Assembly: GCF_017798205.1 (NCBI RefSeq)
Contig: NZ_CP060010.1
Location: forward strand, 2,170,001-2,234,000
DNA: 64,000 bases
Direction of reading: 5' to 3'
DNA from: Cognatishimia activa
GTDB lineage: Bacteria > Pseudomonadota > Alphaproteobacteria > Rhodobacterales > Rhodobacteraceae
The notes under the pieces: generated by a model
What the model saw: the letters and a program-made list of their open reading frames with translations, nothing else
Told to the model about the DNA's origin: nothing
Database searches by the model: none
Translations under genes and position numbers: made by a program
Shown here: piece by piece, positions 36,075-44,618 of the stretch
How positions within the stretch are numbered: position 1 is the stretch's first letter
Layout: the number at the start of each line of letters is the position of its first letter

Positions 36075-36899
36075 ATGCGTTTCATTGCAGTCGCAGCCTT
36101 TGTGCTATGCTCTTTCGCTCCTGCGACGGTCTCGGCCCAGCAAGAGGAAACCTTGGCGGATATTCGTCAGCAGCTCTCGATCCTGTTTGTGGATGTGCAG
36201 CGGCTAAAGCGGGAGTTGTCGACGACTTTGGCCCCGCGTGGGTCCGAGAACGAGGTGTCCGTTCTGTCGCGCATTGACGCGATTGAGCTGGAACTGCAGC
36301 GTTTGACCGGCAAAACGGAACAGCTGGAATTCCGTATCGAGCGGATCGTCAAAGACGGGACCAACCGGATTGGCGATCTTGAATTCCGCCTTGTCGAACT
36401 TGAAGGCGGCGACGTCAGCCAATTGGGCGAAACCACTACGCTGGGCGGGGATGTGGCTGGCACAATCGATCAGCTTGAGGACACAGGGTCTGGCGATGGA
36501 GTCCCAACCGAATTGGCCGTGGGCGAAGAAGCGGATTTCCAGCGCGCTTATGATGCGCTGGATTCCGGGGATTTCCTGGCCGCCGCTGATCAATTCCGCG
36601 CCTTTAACGAAACCTATCCCGGTAGCCCGCTTTCGGCTGAAGCCTTCCTGCGTCAGGGCGAGGCTTTGGAAGGGTCCGGCGCAACCGCAGATGCGGCGCG
36701 GGCCTATCTGGAAAGCTATTCCGGCCATCCCAATAACTACACAGCGCCCGAAGCCTTGTTCCGTTTGGGAACGGCCCTTGGCAAGCTGGGTCAAACCCGC
36801 GAGGCCTGCGTGACCCTCAACGAGGTCGGTGTGCGTCATCCGGGCGACAGTTTCGTCGGGGATGCGCAGGCTGAAATGCAAAGGCTTCAATGTAGCTGA
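36075..36899 (+). CDS. cpoB: Cell division coordinator CpoB (YbgF)
   Basis: 274 residues. Signal peptide MRFIAVAAFVLCSFAPATVSA, a coiled-coil region (about 25-105; LADIRQQLSILFVDVQRL, IDAIELELQRLTGK) and a C-terminal TPR domain (FQRAYDALDSGDFLAAADQF onward). In E. coli it ties Tol function to peptidoglycan synthesis at the septum. The TGA stop shares its A with the tilS ATG (TGATG). Confidence 0.92.
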   Translation: MRFIAVAAFVLCSFAPATVSAQQEETLADIRQQLSILFVDVQRLKRELSTTLAPRGSENEVSVLSRIDAIELELQRLTGKTEQLEFRIERIVKDGTNRIGDLEFRLVELEGGDVSQLGETTTLGGDVAGTIDQLEDTGSGDGVPTELAVGEEADFQRAYDALDSGDFLAAADQFRAFNETYPGSPLSAEAFLRQGEALEGSGATADAARAYLESYSGHPNNYTAPEALFRLGTALGKLGQTREACVTLNEVGVRHPGDSFVGDAQAEMQRLQCS

Positions 36900-38143
36900 T
36901 GCGCGACAGCAAGACGATTTTAACGAAAATCGCCAGTCGAGTGCCTGCTGAAGGCGCGATTGGCGTGGCTGTGTCGGGCGGCGGGGATTCCCTTGCGCTC
37001 TTGCTGGCATTGCAGGAAATAGCAGAGACCACGGGGCAACAGATCGAAGCCATGACCGTCGATCACGGGCTGCGCGCCGAAGCGACTGCCGAGGCGGATT
37101 ACACCCGCAAAATCTGTGTCAAACTCGGCATTCCCCACGCGACCGCGCGCTGGACGGGGTGGGGCGGCGAAGGCAACTTGCAGGACGCGGCGCGGCAAGG
37201 CCGGTATCGTTTGATCGCGGAGTGGGCCGAGCGTCGCAAACTGGCTGCGGTCTGCATTGGCCACACACAGGACGACGTGGCCGAGACCTTTGTGATGCGC
37301 CTGGGTCGCGAAAGCGGTGTCGACGGTCTGGCGAAAATGGCCGAGCGTTTCACGCGCCACGACGTGCAATTCCTGCGTCCAATGCTGGACATCGAACGTT
37401 CCGAGCTGCGCGACTATCTAAAACGGCGTGGTGTTGAGTGGGTTGATGATCCCTCTAACGACAACGAAGATTTCGACCGCGTCCGCATCCGTCGCGCGCT
37501 TGAGGTTTTAAGGGACGTCGGTATCTCGTCTGAAAACCTCGCTGCAGTTGCCGAAAACATGAGCCAAGTGCGCGACGTGATGAAAGATCGCGCTGCGGAT
37601 TTTGCGGCTCGGGTGGCACGTCAGGACAAGGGCGATCTTGTTCTGGATCTGGAGAGCTTTAAGGCAGCGCCCTATGAATTGCGCCGCCGTCTTTTGAATG
37701 ACGCCCTGGGCTGGGTGTCTCCAACGCCTTACCCTCTGCGCCGAGGCACGTTGAGCGAGCTGGATCATGCCATTTCCGAGGGTCGGAATTTCTCTTGCAA
37801 CGGCTGCATCATTCAGCTGACCGCAAAATCGGCCCGCATTCTGCGCGAATTCAATGCCGTGCGCGAGCTGGTGGAATTTGCTCCAAACTGGGATCGTTGG
37901 CACCTTAAGGGGCCTTGGACTGTGGGCCTCAAAGTCACCGCTTTGGGCGAACCGAGCCTTGCCGGTTTGGAAGATTGGCGCGCATCAGGCGCGACGCGAC
38001 AATCCTTGATGGCGTCGCCCGCCGTGTGGAAAGGCGAAGATTTGATCGCGGTGCCCTTGGCAAACTATGGCGAGGGGTGGTCATTAAACCTACGTGAACC
38101 CGATTTTCACAAGTTTATGCTAGGATCCGCCTATTCGCATTGA
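36899..38143 (+). CDS. tilS: tRNA(Ile)-lysidine synthase TilS
   Basis: 414 residues. It modifies C34 of tRNA-Ile(CAU) to lysidine, making it read AUA. PP-loop SGGGDS at 26-31, then VDHGLRAEATAEADY, CIGHTQDDVAETFVMRLGR and LRPML. The C-terminal substrate-binding part is less conserved. One base overlaps cpoB. The tol-cpoB-tilS-ftsH order is common in alphaproteobacteria. Confidence 0.93.
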   Translation: MRDSKTILTKIASRVPAEGAIGVAVSGGGDSLALLLALQEIAETTGQQIEAMTVDHGLRAEATAEADYTRKICVKLGIPHATARWTGWGGEGNLQDAARQGRYRLIAEWAERRKLAAVCIGHTQDDVAETFVMRLGRESGVDGLAKMAERFTRHDVQFLRPMLDIERSELRDYLKRRGVEWVDDPSNDNEDFDRVRIRRALEVLRDVGISSENLAAVAENMSQVRDVMKDRAADFAARVARQDKGDLVLDLESFKAAPYELRRRLLNDALGWVSPTPYPLRRGTLSELDHAISEGRNFSCNGCIIQLTAKSARILREFNAVRELVEFAPNWDRWHLKGPWTVGLKVTALGEPSLAGLEDWRASGATRQSLMASPAVWKGEDLIAVPLANYGEGWSLNLREPDFHKFMLGSAYSH

Positions 38144-38192
38144 ACCTTGCGGCGTGATGTCTATTTATCACCCATGGAGGCTGTGATAGACA
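38140..38192 (+). promoter_or_regulatory. Possible ftsH promoter and leader hairpin
   Basis: TTGAAC (38140) and TATTTA (38162) with 16 bases between resemble a sigma70 promoter. Overlapping it, TGTCTAT..ATCAC (38158-38171) pairs with GTGATAGACA (38183-38192) with a small bulge. Neither is strong. Confidence 0.3.
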
Positions 38193-38222
38193 CGGCTCCA
38201 ACCGAATTTTAGGAGAATTGCC

Positions 38223-40139
38223 TTGGGCAACGCACGTAATATCGCTTTCTGGGTTGTGCTCTTCCTGCTGATCCTCGCGCTTTTCAATCTGCTAAGCGGC
38301 AACAGCAGCACCCTGCAAAGCCGTGAAATTGGCTATTCCGACTTTGTCGCCTCTGTTGAGGAGGGCACTGTCACCAGCGTCACCTTGGATGGCGAAAAGG
38401 TTGTGTATCGCACGGCAGACGGCACGGACTATGTCACCATCGCGCCCGAAGACGCCCGCGTGACCGAGCTTTTGCTGGCCCAGGACGTGCCGGTAAAAGC
38501 CGAGGCGCAAGAGCAATCTGGCTTTCAGGCATTCATCCTAAGCCTGCTGCCCTTCCTGCTGTTGATCGGTGTGTGGATCTATTTCATGAACCGCATGCAG
38601 GGTGGTGGCAAAGGCGGCGCGATGGGCTTTGGCAAATCCAAAGCCAAGATGCTGACCGAAAAGCATGGCCGCGTGACCTTTGATGATGTCGCTGGCATCG
38701 ATGAAGCGAAAGAAGAGCTCGAAGAGATCGTTGAGTTCCTCCGCAACCCTCAGAAATTCAGCCGTCTTGGCGGTAAGATCCCTAAGGGCGCGTTGCTCGT
38801 AGGCCCTCCGGGTACAGGTAAAACCCTACTGGCGCGCGCGATTGCGGGTGAGGCGGGTGTGCCGTTCTTCACCATCTCTGGTTCTGACTTTGTTGAGATG
38901 TTCGTGGGTGTGGGTGCCTCCCGTGTCCGTGACATGTTCGAGCAAGCCAAGAAAAACGCGCCTTGTATCGTGTTCATCGACGAAATCGACGCCGTGGGTC
39001 GCCATCGTGGCGCAGGCTATGGCGGCGGCAATGACGAGCGTGAACAGACGCTCAACCAGCTGCTTGTCGAGATGGACGGTTTTGAAGCCAACGAGGGCGT
39101 GATCATTCTGGCCGCGACCAACCGGAAAGACGTGCTGGACCCAGCGCTGCTGCGTCCGGGCCGTTTTGACCGTAACGTGACTGTCGGCAATCCTGACATC
39201 AAAGGCCGTGAGAAGATCCTTGGCGTTCACGCGCGTAAGACGCCTCTGGGCCCAGACGTCGACCTGCGCATCATTGCGCGCGGTACGCCGGGTTTCTCTG
39301 GTGCGGATCTCGCGAACCTTGTGAATGAGGCCGCGCTGATGGCTGCCCGTGTCGGTCGTCGTTTTGTCACGATGGAGGATTTTGAATCCGCCAAAGACAA
39401 GGTGATGATGGGGGCCGAACGTCGCTCGATGGTTCTGACTCAGGATCAGAAAGAAAAGACCGCTTATCACGAAGCAGGCCACGCTGTGGTGGGCCTAAAA
39501 TTGCCGGAATGTGATCCCGTCTATAAGGCGACAATCATTCCGCGCGGTGGCGCTTTGGGCATGGTCGTGTCCCTGCCTGAAATGGACCGTCTGAACTACC
39601 ACAAAGAGGAATGTAAGCAGAAGCTGGCCATGACCATGGCTGGTAAAGCTGCTGAGATCATCAAATACGGTGAGGACAATGTGTCCAACGGCCCAGCAGG
39701 CGATATCATGCAAGCCAGCCAACTGGCACGCGCGATGGTGCTGCGTTGGGGGATGTCCGATAAGGTCGGCAACATCGACTATGCCGAGGCGCATGAGGGC
39801 TATTCCGGCAATACCGGTGGTTTCTCGGTCTCGGCCAACACCAAAGAGCTGATTGAAGAAGAGGTCCGCGCCTTTATCCAAGGCGGCTATGATCGTGCCT
39901 ACGAAATTCTGACCAAATACAAGGATGAGTGGGAACGTCTGGCGCAAGGCCTGTTGGAATACGAAACCCTGACGGGCGAAGAAATCCAGCGCGTCATGAA
40001 CGGCGAGCCTCCGCAAGCGTCTGATGATGACGAAGGCTCTGCGCCTAGTGCCGAGGATAAGCCATCTGTGACGGCGATCCCGAAAACCAAACCGCGCAAC
40101 AAGCCGGATGGCGGGATGGAGCCTGAGCCGACCGCCTAA
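38223..40139 (+). CDS. ftsH: ATP-dependent zinc metalloprotease FtsH
   Basis: 638 residues. Membrane-anchored AAA+ protease for misfolded membrane proteins and regulatory substrates. Two membrane segments (about 8-25 and 103-122), Walker A GPPGTGKT at 194-201, Walker [12 protein letters not shown], the second region of homology with Arg residues ([10 protein letters not shown]), and the zinc site HEAGH near 416. The start codon is TTG, 7 bases after AGGAGAA; ATG does not occur in a suitable place. The C-terminal tail is acidic then Pro/Lys-rich. Ends in a strong terminator. Confidence 0.96.
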   Translation: MGNARNIAFWVVLFLLILALFNLLSGNSSTLQSREIGYSDFVASVEEGTVTSVTLDGEKVVYRTADGTDYVTIAPEDARVTELLLAQDVPVKAEAQEQSGFQAFILSLLPFLLLIGVWIYFMNRMQGGGKGGAMGFGKSKAKMLTEKHGRVTFDDVAGIDEAKEELEEIVEFLRNPQKFSRLGGKIPKGALLVGPPGTGKTLLARAIAGEAGVPFFTISGSDFVEMFVGVGASRVRDMFEQAKKNAPCIVFIDEIDAVGRHRGAGYGGGNDEREQTLNQLLVEMDGFEANEGVIILAATNRKDVLDPALLRPGRFDRNVTVGNPDIKGREKILGVHARKTPLGPDVDLRIIARGTPGFSGADLANLVNEAALMAARVGRRFVTMEDFESAKDKVMMGAERRSMVLTQDQKEKTAYHEAGHAVVGLKLPECDPVYKATIIPRGGALGMVVSLPEMDRLNYHKEECKQKLAMTMAGKAAEIIKYGEDNVSNGPAGDIMQASQLARAMVLRWGMSDKVGNIDYAEAHEGYSGNTGGFSVSANTKELIEEEVRAFIQGGYDRAYEILTKYKDEWERLAQGLLEYETLTGEEIQRVMNGEPPQASDDDEGSAPSAEDKPSVTAIPKTKPRNKPDGGMEPEPTA

Positions 40140-40163
40140 CGCGCTCGACACGCAAAACAAATA

Positions 40164-40193
40164 AACCGGTGCTCGCATGAGTGCCGGTTTTTT
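40164..40193 (+). terminator. Rho-independent terminator after ftsH
   Basis: AACCGGTGCTC-GCAT-GAGTGCCGGTT, an 11-bp stem with two G-U pairs and a tetraloop, followed by TTTTTT. It begins 25 bases after the ftsH stop and closes the tol-tilS-ftsH region. Confidence 0.9.
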
Positions 40194-40388
40194 GTTTTCG
40201 AAAGCATGGTGATCCAGACCGCTTGTTTGGCATAGGACGCGAAACGAGATTTCCGTTTCCCAAACGAAACCCCATCTGTCGCGCAAGACGCAAGAATGCT
40301 TGTTTGTGTCGGAATTGCTCCGTGTGCCGAGGCATTCTGTCGCTATTAATCGAGTCAAACACCACCTTTAGCGACTGGAAAGACCGCC

Positions 40389-42065
40389 ATGGGATATAAA
40401 TCAGACATCGAAATCGCACGCGAAGCCAACAAGAAACCGATCATGGAGATCGGCGCCAAGCTTGGTATGGAACCAAATGACCTGCTGCCCTATGGCCATG
40501 ACAAAGCCAAGGTTAGCCAAGAGTTCATCAACTCGGTTCAGGGCAAAGAGGATGGCAAGCTGATCCTCGTCACCGCGATCAACCCGACCCCTGCGGGCGA
40601 AGGTAAAACCACCACCACCGTGGGTCTGGGCGATGGTCTGAACGCGATCGGCAAGAACGCGATGATCTGTATCCGCGAGGCGTCCTTGGGCCCGAACTTC
40701 GGCATGAAGGGCGGCGCTGCTGGCGGCGGTTACGCGCAGGTTGTGCCAATGGAGGAAATGAACCTCCACTTCACCGGTGACTTCCACGCGATTACTTCTG
40801 CGCACTCGCTTCTGTCGGCGATGATCGACAACCACATCTATTGGGGTAACGAGCAGGAAATCGACACCCGCCGCGTTGCATGGCGTCGTGTGGTCGATAT
40901 GAACGACCGTGCGCTGCGTCAGATCACGGCGTCTTTGGGTGGCGTATCCAACGGCTTCCCGCGCGAAACCGGCTTTGACATCACAGTGGCCTCTGAGGTT
41001 ATGGCGATCCTTTGCCTCGCGACCGACCTCGCGGATCTGGAGAAACGTCTGGGCGACATCATCGTGGCCTATCGCCGCGACAAGACGCCTGTGTATTGCC
41101 GCGACATCAAAGCATCCGGCGCGATGACCGTGCTGCTGAAAGACGCGATGCAGCCAAACCTCGTGCAGACGCTGGAAAACAACCCGGCCTTTGTCCACGG
41201 CGGCCCATTCGCGAATATCGCGCACGGCTGTAACTCTGTCATCGCGACCAAGACCGCGTTGAAAGTGGCGGACTACGTCGTGACCGAAGCTGGCTTTGGT
41301 GCGGACCTTGGCGCCGAGAAATTCATGAACATCAAATGCCGCAAAGCAGGGCTTGCACCCGATTGTGTGGTGCTCGTGGCGACTGTGCGCGCGATGAAGA
41401 TGAACGGCGGGGTGGCGAAAGCGGATCTGGGCGAAGAGAACGTGCAGGCGGTTCAAGACGGTTGTGCGAACCTTGGCCGTCACATCGGCAACGTTAAATC
41501 CTTTGGCGTGCCTGTGGTCGTTGCGATCAACCACTTTGTCACCGACACCGACGCCGAAGTTGCGGCCGTCAAGGAATACGTTGAGGGCCAAGGCTCTGAA
41601 GCGATCCTGTGTCAGCACTGGGCGCATGGCTCTGAAGGCACCAAAGAACTGGCGACCCGCGTTGCGGAAATCGCAGACTCAGGCGTCAGCCAATTCGCAC
41701 CGCTCTATCGCGACGAGATGCCTCTGTTTGAGAAAATCGAGACCATCGCGAAACGCATCTACCGTGCGGACGAAGTTCTGGCAGATCAGAAAATCCGCAA
41801 CCAGCTGCGCGAATGGGAAGAGGCCGGCTATGGCAACCTGCCTGTCTGTATGGCTAAGACACAGTACAGCTTCTCGACCGACCCGAACCTTCGTGGTGCA
41901 CCAGTCGGTCACTCTGTGCCAGTACGTGAGGTGCGCCTCTCTGCCGGTGCCGGTTTCATCGTGGTTGTCTGCGGTGAGATCATGACCATGCCTGGCCTGC
42001 CACGCAAGCCAGCGGCCGAGACGATTTGCCTCAATGCAGATGGTGAAATCGAGGGCTTGTTCTAA
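40389..42065 (+). CDS. fhs: Formate-tetrahydrofolate ligase
   Basis: 558 residues. ATP-dependent formation of 10-formyl-tetrahydrofolate from formate. P-loop-like [18 protein letters not shown] near residue 60, [36 protein letters not shown]. Full length. With folD it forms a one-carbon module that feeds purine and fMet synthesis or oxidises C1 units, a common route in marine roseobacters using methylated compounds. The 195-base leader between the ftsH terminator and fhs shows no feature I can support. Confidence 0.96.
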   Translation: MGYKSDIEIAREANKKPIMEIGAKLGMEPNDLLPYGHDKAKVSQEFINSVQGKEDGKLILVTAINPTPAGEGKTTTTVGLGDGLNAIGKNAMICIREASLGPNFGMKGGAAGGGYAQVVPMEEMNLHFTGDFHAITSAHSLLSAMIDNHIYWGNEQEIDTRRVAWRRVVDMNDRALRQITASLGGVSNGFPRETGFDITVASEVMAILCLATDLADLEKRLGDIIVAYRRDKTPVYCRDIKASGAMTVLLKDAMQPNLVQTLENNPAFVHGGPFANIAHGCNSVIATKTALKVADYVVTEAGFGADLGAEKFMNIKCRKAGLAPDCVVLVATVRAMKMNGGVAKADLGEENVQAVQDGCANLGRHIGNVKSFGVPVVVAINHFVTDTDAEVAAVKEYVEGQGSEAILCQHWAHGSEGTKELATRVAEIADSGVSQFAPLYRDEMPLFEKIETIAKRIYRADEVLADQKIRNQLREWEEAGYGNLPVCMAKTQYSFSTDPNLRGAPVGHSVPVREVRLSAGAGFIVVVCGEIMTMPGLPRKPAAETICLNADGEIEGLF

Positions 42066-42083
42066 GTTGAAAAATGCGCTCTC

Positions 42084-42110
42084 TGCGGCCACATAAAGGG
42101 TGGCCGCAGG
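42084..42110 (+). promoter_or_regulatory. Perfect hairpin at the fhs-chorismate mutase junction
   Basis: CTGCGGCCAC-ATAAAGG-GTGGCCGCAG, a 10-bp stem, 18 bases after the fhs stop. Its 3' arm runs into the AGGAG ribosome site (42109-42113) of the next gene, so folding may limit ribosome access. No U-run, so not a classical terminator. Confidence 0.65.
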
Positions 42111-42119
42111 AGTATCCAA

Positions 42120-42434
42120 ATGACGACACTGAAATCCCCTCAAGACTGTCAAAACATGCAGGAATTGCGGGAGGCCATAGATGGTCTGGATCGTCACTTG
42201 GTCGAGCTTTTGGTGGCGCGTGCGGGGATGATCGACCGCGCAATCGAGCTCAAACAGATTAACGGCTGGCCCGCCCGCATTCCCGAACGTGTGGAAGAGG
42301 TGGTCAGCAAGGTCAAAGCAACCTCGGCATCTGTGGGGCTAGACCCCCAGCTAACCGAGGATTTGTGGCGACGCCTGATAGATTGGTCCATCGCGCGCGA
42401 GGCGCAGGTGATCAAAGAGAACGCAGAGGCCTAG
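42120..42434 (+). CDS. Chorismate mutase, AroQ class
   Basis: 104 residues, all-helical. Converts chorismate to prephenate for Phe/Tyr synthesis. MQELREAIDGLDRHLVELLV with Arg and Asp, RAGMIDRAIELKQ (active-site Lys region), ERVEEVV and WRRLIDWSIAREAQ fit the monofunctional AroQ pattern; PchB-type isochorismate pyruvate lyases share this fold. It sits between fhs and folD, an unusual pathway mix. The hairpin before it overlaps its ribosome site. Confidence 0.85.
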   Translation: MTTLKSPQDCQNMQELREAIDGLDRHLVELLVARAGMIDRAIELKQINGWPARIPERVEEVVSKVKATSASVGLDPQLTEDLWRRLIDWSIAREAQVIKENAEA

Positions 42435-42461
42435 CCTCTTAGACTGTGGGGGACTGACAAG

Positions 42462-43352
42462 ATGGCAGCTCAGATTATCGACGGCAAAGCCTTTGCCGCA
42501 ACCGTGCGTGAAAAAGTGGCAGGCCATGTGGCGCGGCTGAAAGAAGAAAACGGCATCACGCCGGGTTTGGCCGTGGTTCTTGTTGGGGAAGACCCTGCGA
42601 GCCAGGTTTATGTGCGCTCTAAGGGAAAGCAGACCGTTGAGGCGGGCATGAATTCCTATGAACACAAGCTGGACGCGGACACCTCTGAAGAGGATCTGCT
42701 GGCCGTTGTGAACCAGCTGAACAATGACCCGAATGTGCATGGCATTCTGGTGCAGCTTCCGCTGCCGGGGCATCTGAACGAAGATCTGATCATCAACTCT
42801 ATTGATCCGGCGAAAGATGTGGATGGGTTCCATATTTCTAACGTGGGCCTTCTTGGCACGGGTCAGAAATCCATGGTGCCTTGCACACCGCTTGGCTGCT
42901 TGATGATGCTGCGCGATCACCATGGTTCTCTGTCTGGTATGGATGCGGTTGTCATCGGGCGCTCCAACATTGTGGGCAAGCCAATGGCGCAGCTTTTGCT
43001 GGGCGATAGTTGCACCGTGACAATCGCACATAGCCGCACCAAAGACTTGCCGGATGTTGTGCGTCGTGCGGATATCGTTGTGGCCGCTGTGGGCCGCCCT
43101 GAGATGGTGCCTGGGGACTGGATCAAGGAAGGCGCGACCGTGATTGATGTGGGCATCAACCGCATCGAGCGTGATGGTAAGAACAAACTTGTGGGCGACG
43201 TGGATTACGCGTCTTGTGCCGAGCGGGCAGGGGCGATCACCCCAGTGCCGGGCGGTGTTGGGCCGATGACCATCGCCTGTCTCTTGGCCAATACTGTGAC
43301 GGCTTGCTGTCGTGCACACGGGCTCGCGGAACCCGAAGGGCTCACCGCTTAA
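42462..43352 (+). CDS. folD: Methylenetetrahydrofolate dehydrogenase/cyclohydrolase FolD
   Basis: 296 residues. Interconverts 5,10-methylene- and 10-formyl-tetrahydrofolate. [14 protein letters not shown] holds the catalytic Lys, [16 protein letters not shown] and the dinucleotide loop [18 protein letters not shown] follow, and [18 protein letters not shown] ends the core. Same strand as fhs, together forming the C1 module. Confidence 0.95.
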   Translation: MAAQIIDGKAFAATVREKVAGHVARLKEENGITPGLAVVLVGEDPASQVYVRSKGKQTVEAGMNSYEHKLDADTSEEDLLAVVNQLNNDPNVHGILVQLPLPGHLNEDLIINSIDPAKDVDGFHISNVGLLGTGQKSMVPCTPLGCLMMLRDHHGSLSGMDAVVIGRSNIVGKPMAQLLLGDSCTVTIAHSRTKDLPDVVRRADIVVAAVGRPEMVPGDWIKEGATVIDVGINRIERDGKNKLVGDVDYASCAERAGAITPVPGGVGPMTIACLLANTVTACCRAHGLAEPEGLTA

Positions 43353-43353
43353 A

Positions 43354-43399
43354 CTTTTTCTTTGAAAGAAAAAGACGTCGGATCCTTTTAAAGGATCCG
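43354..43399 (-). terminator. Double hairpin between convergent folD and thioesterase genes
   Basis: CTTTTTCTT-TGA-AAGAAAAAG (43354-43374) and CGGATCC...GGATCCG (43379-43399, extended by TTT/AAA). On the minus strand the second stem is followed after four bases by TCTTTTTCTTT, a terminator-like layout for the thioesterase gene. Confidence 0.55.
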
Positions 43400-43409
43400 C
43401 GCAGGCGGC

Positions 43410-43844
43410 CTAGGTCTTTGGATGGGCCGCCACCATCGTTCCCATTAAAATCGCGACGTGGATCGGCGCTTTGCCGTGGCTCTCGCCGTAGACATCGGCC
43501 TGCGTGACAATCAGCCGCTTGCCGGGTTTGATCACGCGTCCGACTGCACGCAGCCGCTCTCCAGCGGCAGGGGCAAGCAGGTTGATCTTCATTTCAGTGG
43601 TCAAAACATTGCCGTCCAGCGTCATGGTTGTGGCGGCCGCAAAGCCCGCTGCTGTGTCCCCAAGCGCAAAGGTCAGGCCCGCATGGCCAACGCCATTGTG
43701 CTGCAAAAACGCTTCGCCTAGCGGTGCGGTGATTTCGGCACGGCCCAATTCGACCCCATGAATTTCAGCGCCAATTGTCTTCATAAAGGCCTGTGCATAA
43801 AAGGCTGCGCGGATTTTTTCATCAACAATGGGATCCAGGGACAT
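43410..43844 (-). CDS. PaaI-like hotdog thioesterase
   Basis: 144 residues. The PaaI/YbgC-like acyl-CoA thioesterase fold: LGRAEITAPLGEAFLQHNGV, HAGLTFALGDTAAGFAAAT (the characteristic GxxxxxxD helix start) and LTTEMKINLLAPAAGERL. PaaI itself hydrolyses hydroxyphenylacetyl-CoA; no phenylacetate genes are near, so the substrate is open. Monocistronic, convergent with folD. Confidence 0.85.
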   Translation of the reverse strand: MSLDPIVDEKIRAAFYAQAFMKTIGAEIHGVELGRAEITAPLGEAFLQHNGVGHAGLTFALGDTAAGFAAATTMTLDGNVLTTEMKINLLAPAAGERLRAVGRVIKPGKRLIVTQADVYGESHGKAPIHVAILMGTMVAAHPKT

Positions 43845-43913
43845 AGGACACCTGCCGTTCGTATTCCCTTAGAGCATGCCGATCTGATCAGAGGTCACAA
43901 CGAGAGCGTCGCG

Positions 43914-44576
43914 TCACTTTGGCAAGGGAACGATCCGAGGGGTTTGGCCGGTGACGATGGCTTGCGCCTCAGGGCGCATCAGGCTTTTCAGTGCGTCATC
44001 AGAGCTGCGCAATCCGCCGGTATAGGTGCCATATGACGGCATGATGATCCGGTCGGAATCAAACAGGAACGCGGGTCTGGAAATCGACCTAAGGCGGGTC
44101 TGCACACGAACTTTGGGATGATAGTGCCCTGAAATTTCGCCACTTTTCCCCTGCTGCGGGATATGGCGGAACGTAAGCGGCGGCAAAGGCAATTCGGCCA
44201 AATGGCTGCCCGGCAATTGCACGGGTCCCGGATCATGGTTGCCTTCGATCCAGATCCAACGGCGGCCTGCCTGCAGGCGATGGATCCAGTTGGTCTCGGC
44301 CTCAGGCAGCTCGTCCAGCACCTCTAGATCGTCAAAACTGTCGCCCAGACAGACCACAATCGCGGCCTGCGTCTGTTGCAGATCATGTTCCAGCCGGATC
44401 AGCGTGTCCTGCGTGTCATAGGGCGGCAGAACCTGCCCAGACAGGCGCGCGAGCCGTTCTGATTTCCCAAGATGAAGGTCGGAAACACAAAGCAGGCGTT
44501 TTTCCTGCCACCAAAGCGCGCCCGACCCAAGGGCCGTCAACTGTGCGCCTGCCAAAGAAAAGTCCACGCCGTTCAT
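43914..44576 (-). CDS. pdeM: PdeM, ligase-associated DNA damage response metallophosphatase
   Basis: 220 residues, calcineurin-like fold. Metal ligands in LCVSDLHLGK (D33, H35), VVCLGDSFDD, WIEGNHDPG and ISGHYHPKV. PdeM is one of four proteins usually encoded together (Lhr-like helicase, ATP-dependent ligase, MBL exonuclease, PdeM). Here it follows the helicase by 42 bases. The cellular substrate is unknown. Confidence 0.88.
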   Translation of the reverse strand: MNGVDFSLAGAQLTALGSGALWWQEKRLLCVSDLHLGKSERLARLSGQVLPPYDTQDTLIRLEHDLQQTQAAIVVCLGDSFDDLEVLDELPEAETNWIHRLQAGRRWIWIEGNHDPGPVQLPGSHLAELPLPPLTFRHIPQQGKSGEISGHYHPKVRVQTRLRSISRPAFLFDSDRIIMPSYGTYTGGLRSSDDALKSLMRPEAQAIVTGQTPRIVPLPK

Positions 44577-44618
44577 ATGGCATAGGTGACCTAAATCGGG
44601 GGCACTGGCAAGCAGGGA

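Noticed and set aside
40194-40388. Possible ZTP (pfl) riboswitch before fhs
   Set aside because: ACCGCTTG resembles part of the conserved 3' segment, but the rest of the pfl consensus and the pseudoknot partners are not visible.
40401-41627. A 408-codon minus-strand open frame opposite fhs
   Set aside because: Antisense shadow of a full-length fhs; the composition is His/Arg-rich and unlike neighbouring proteins.
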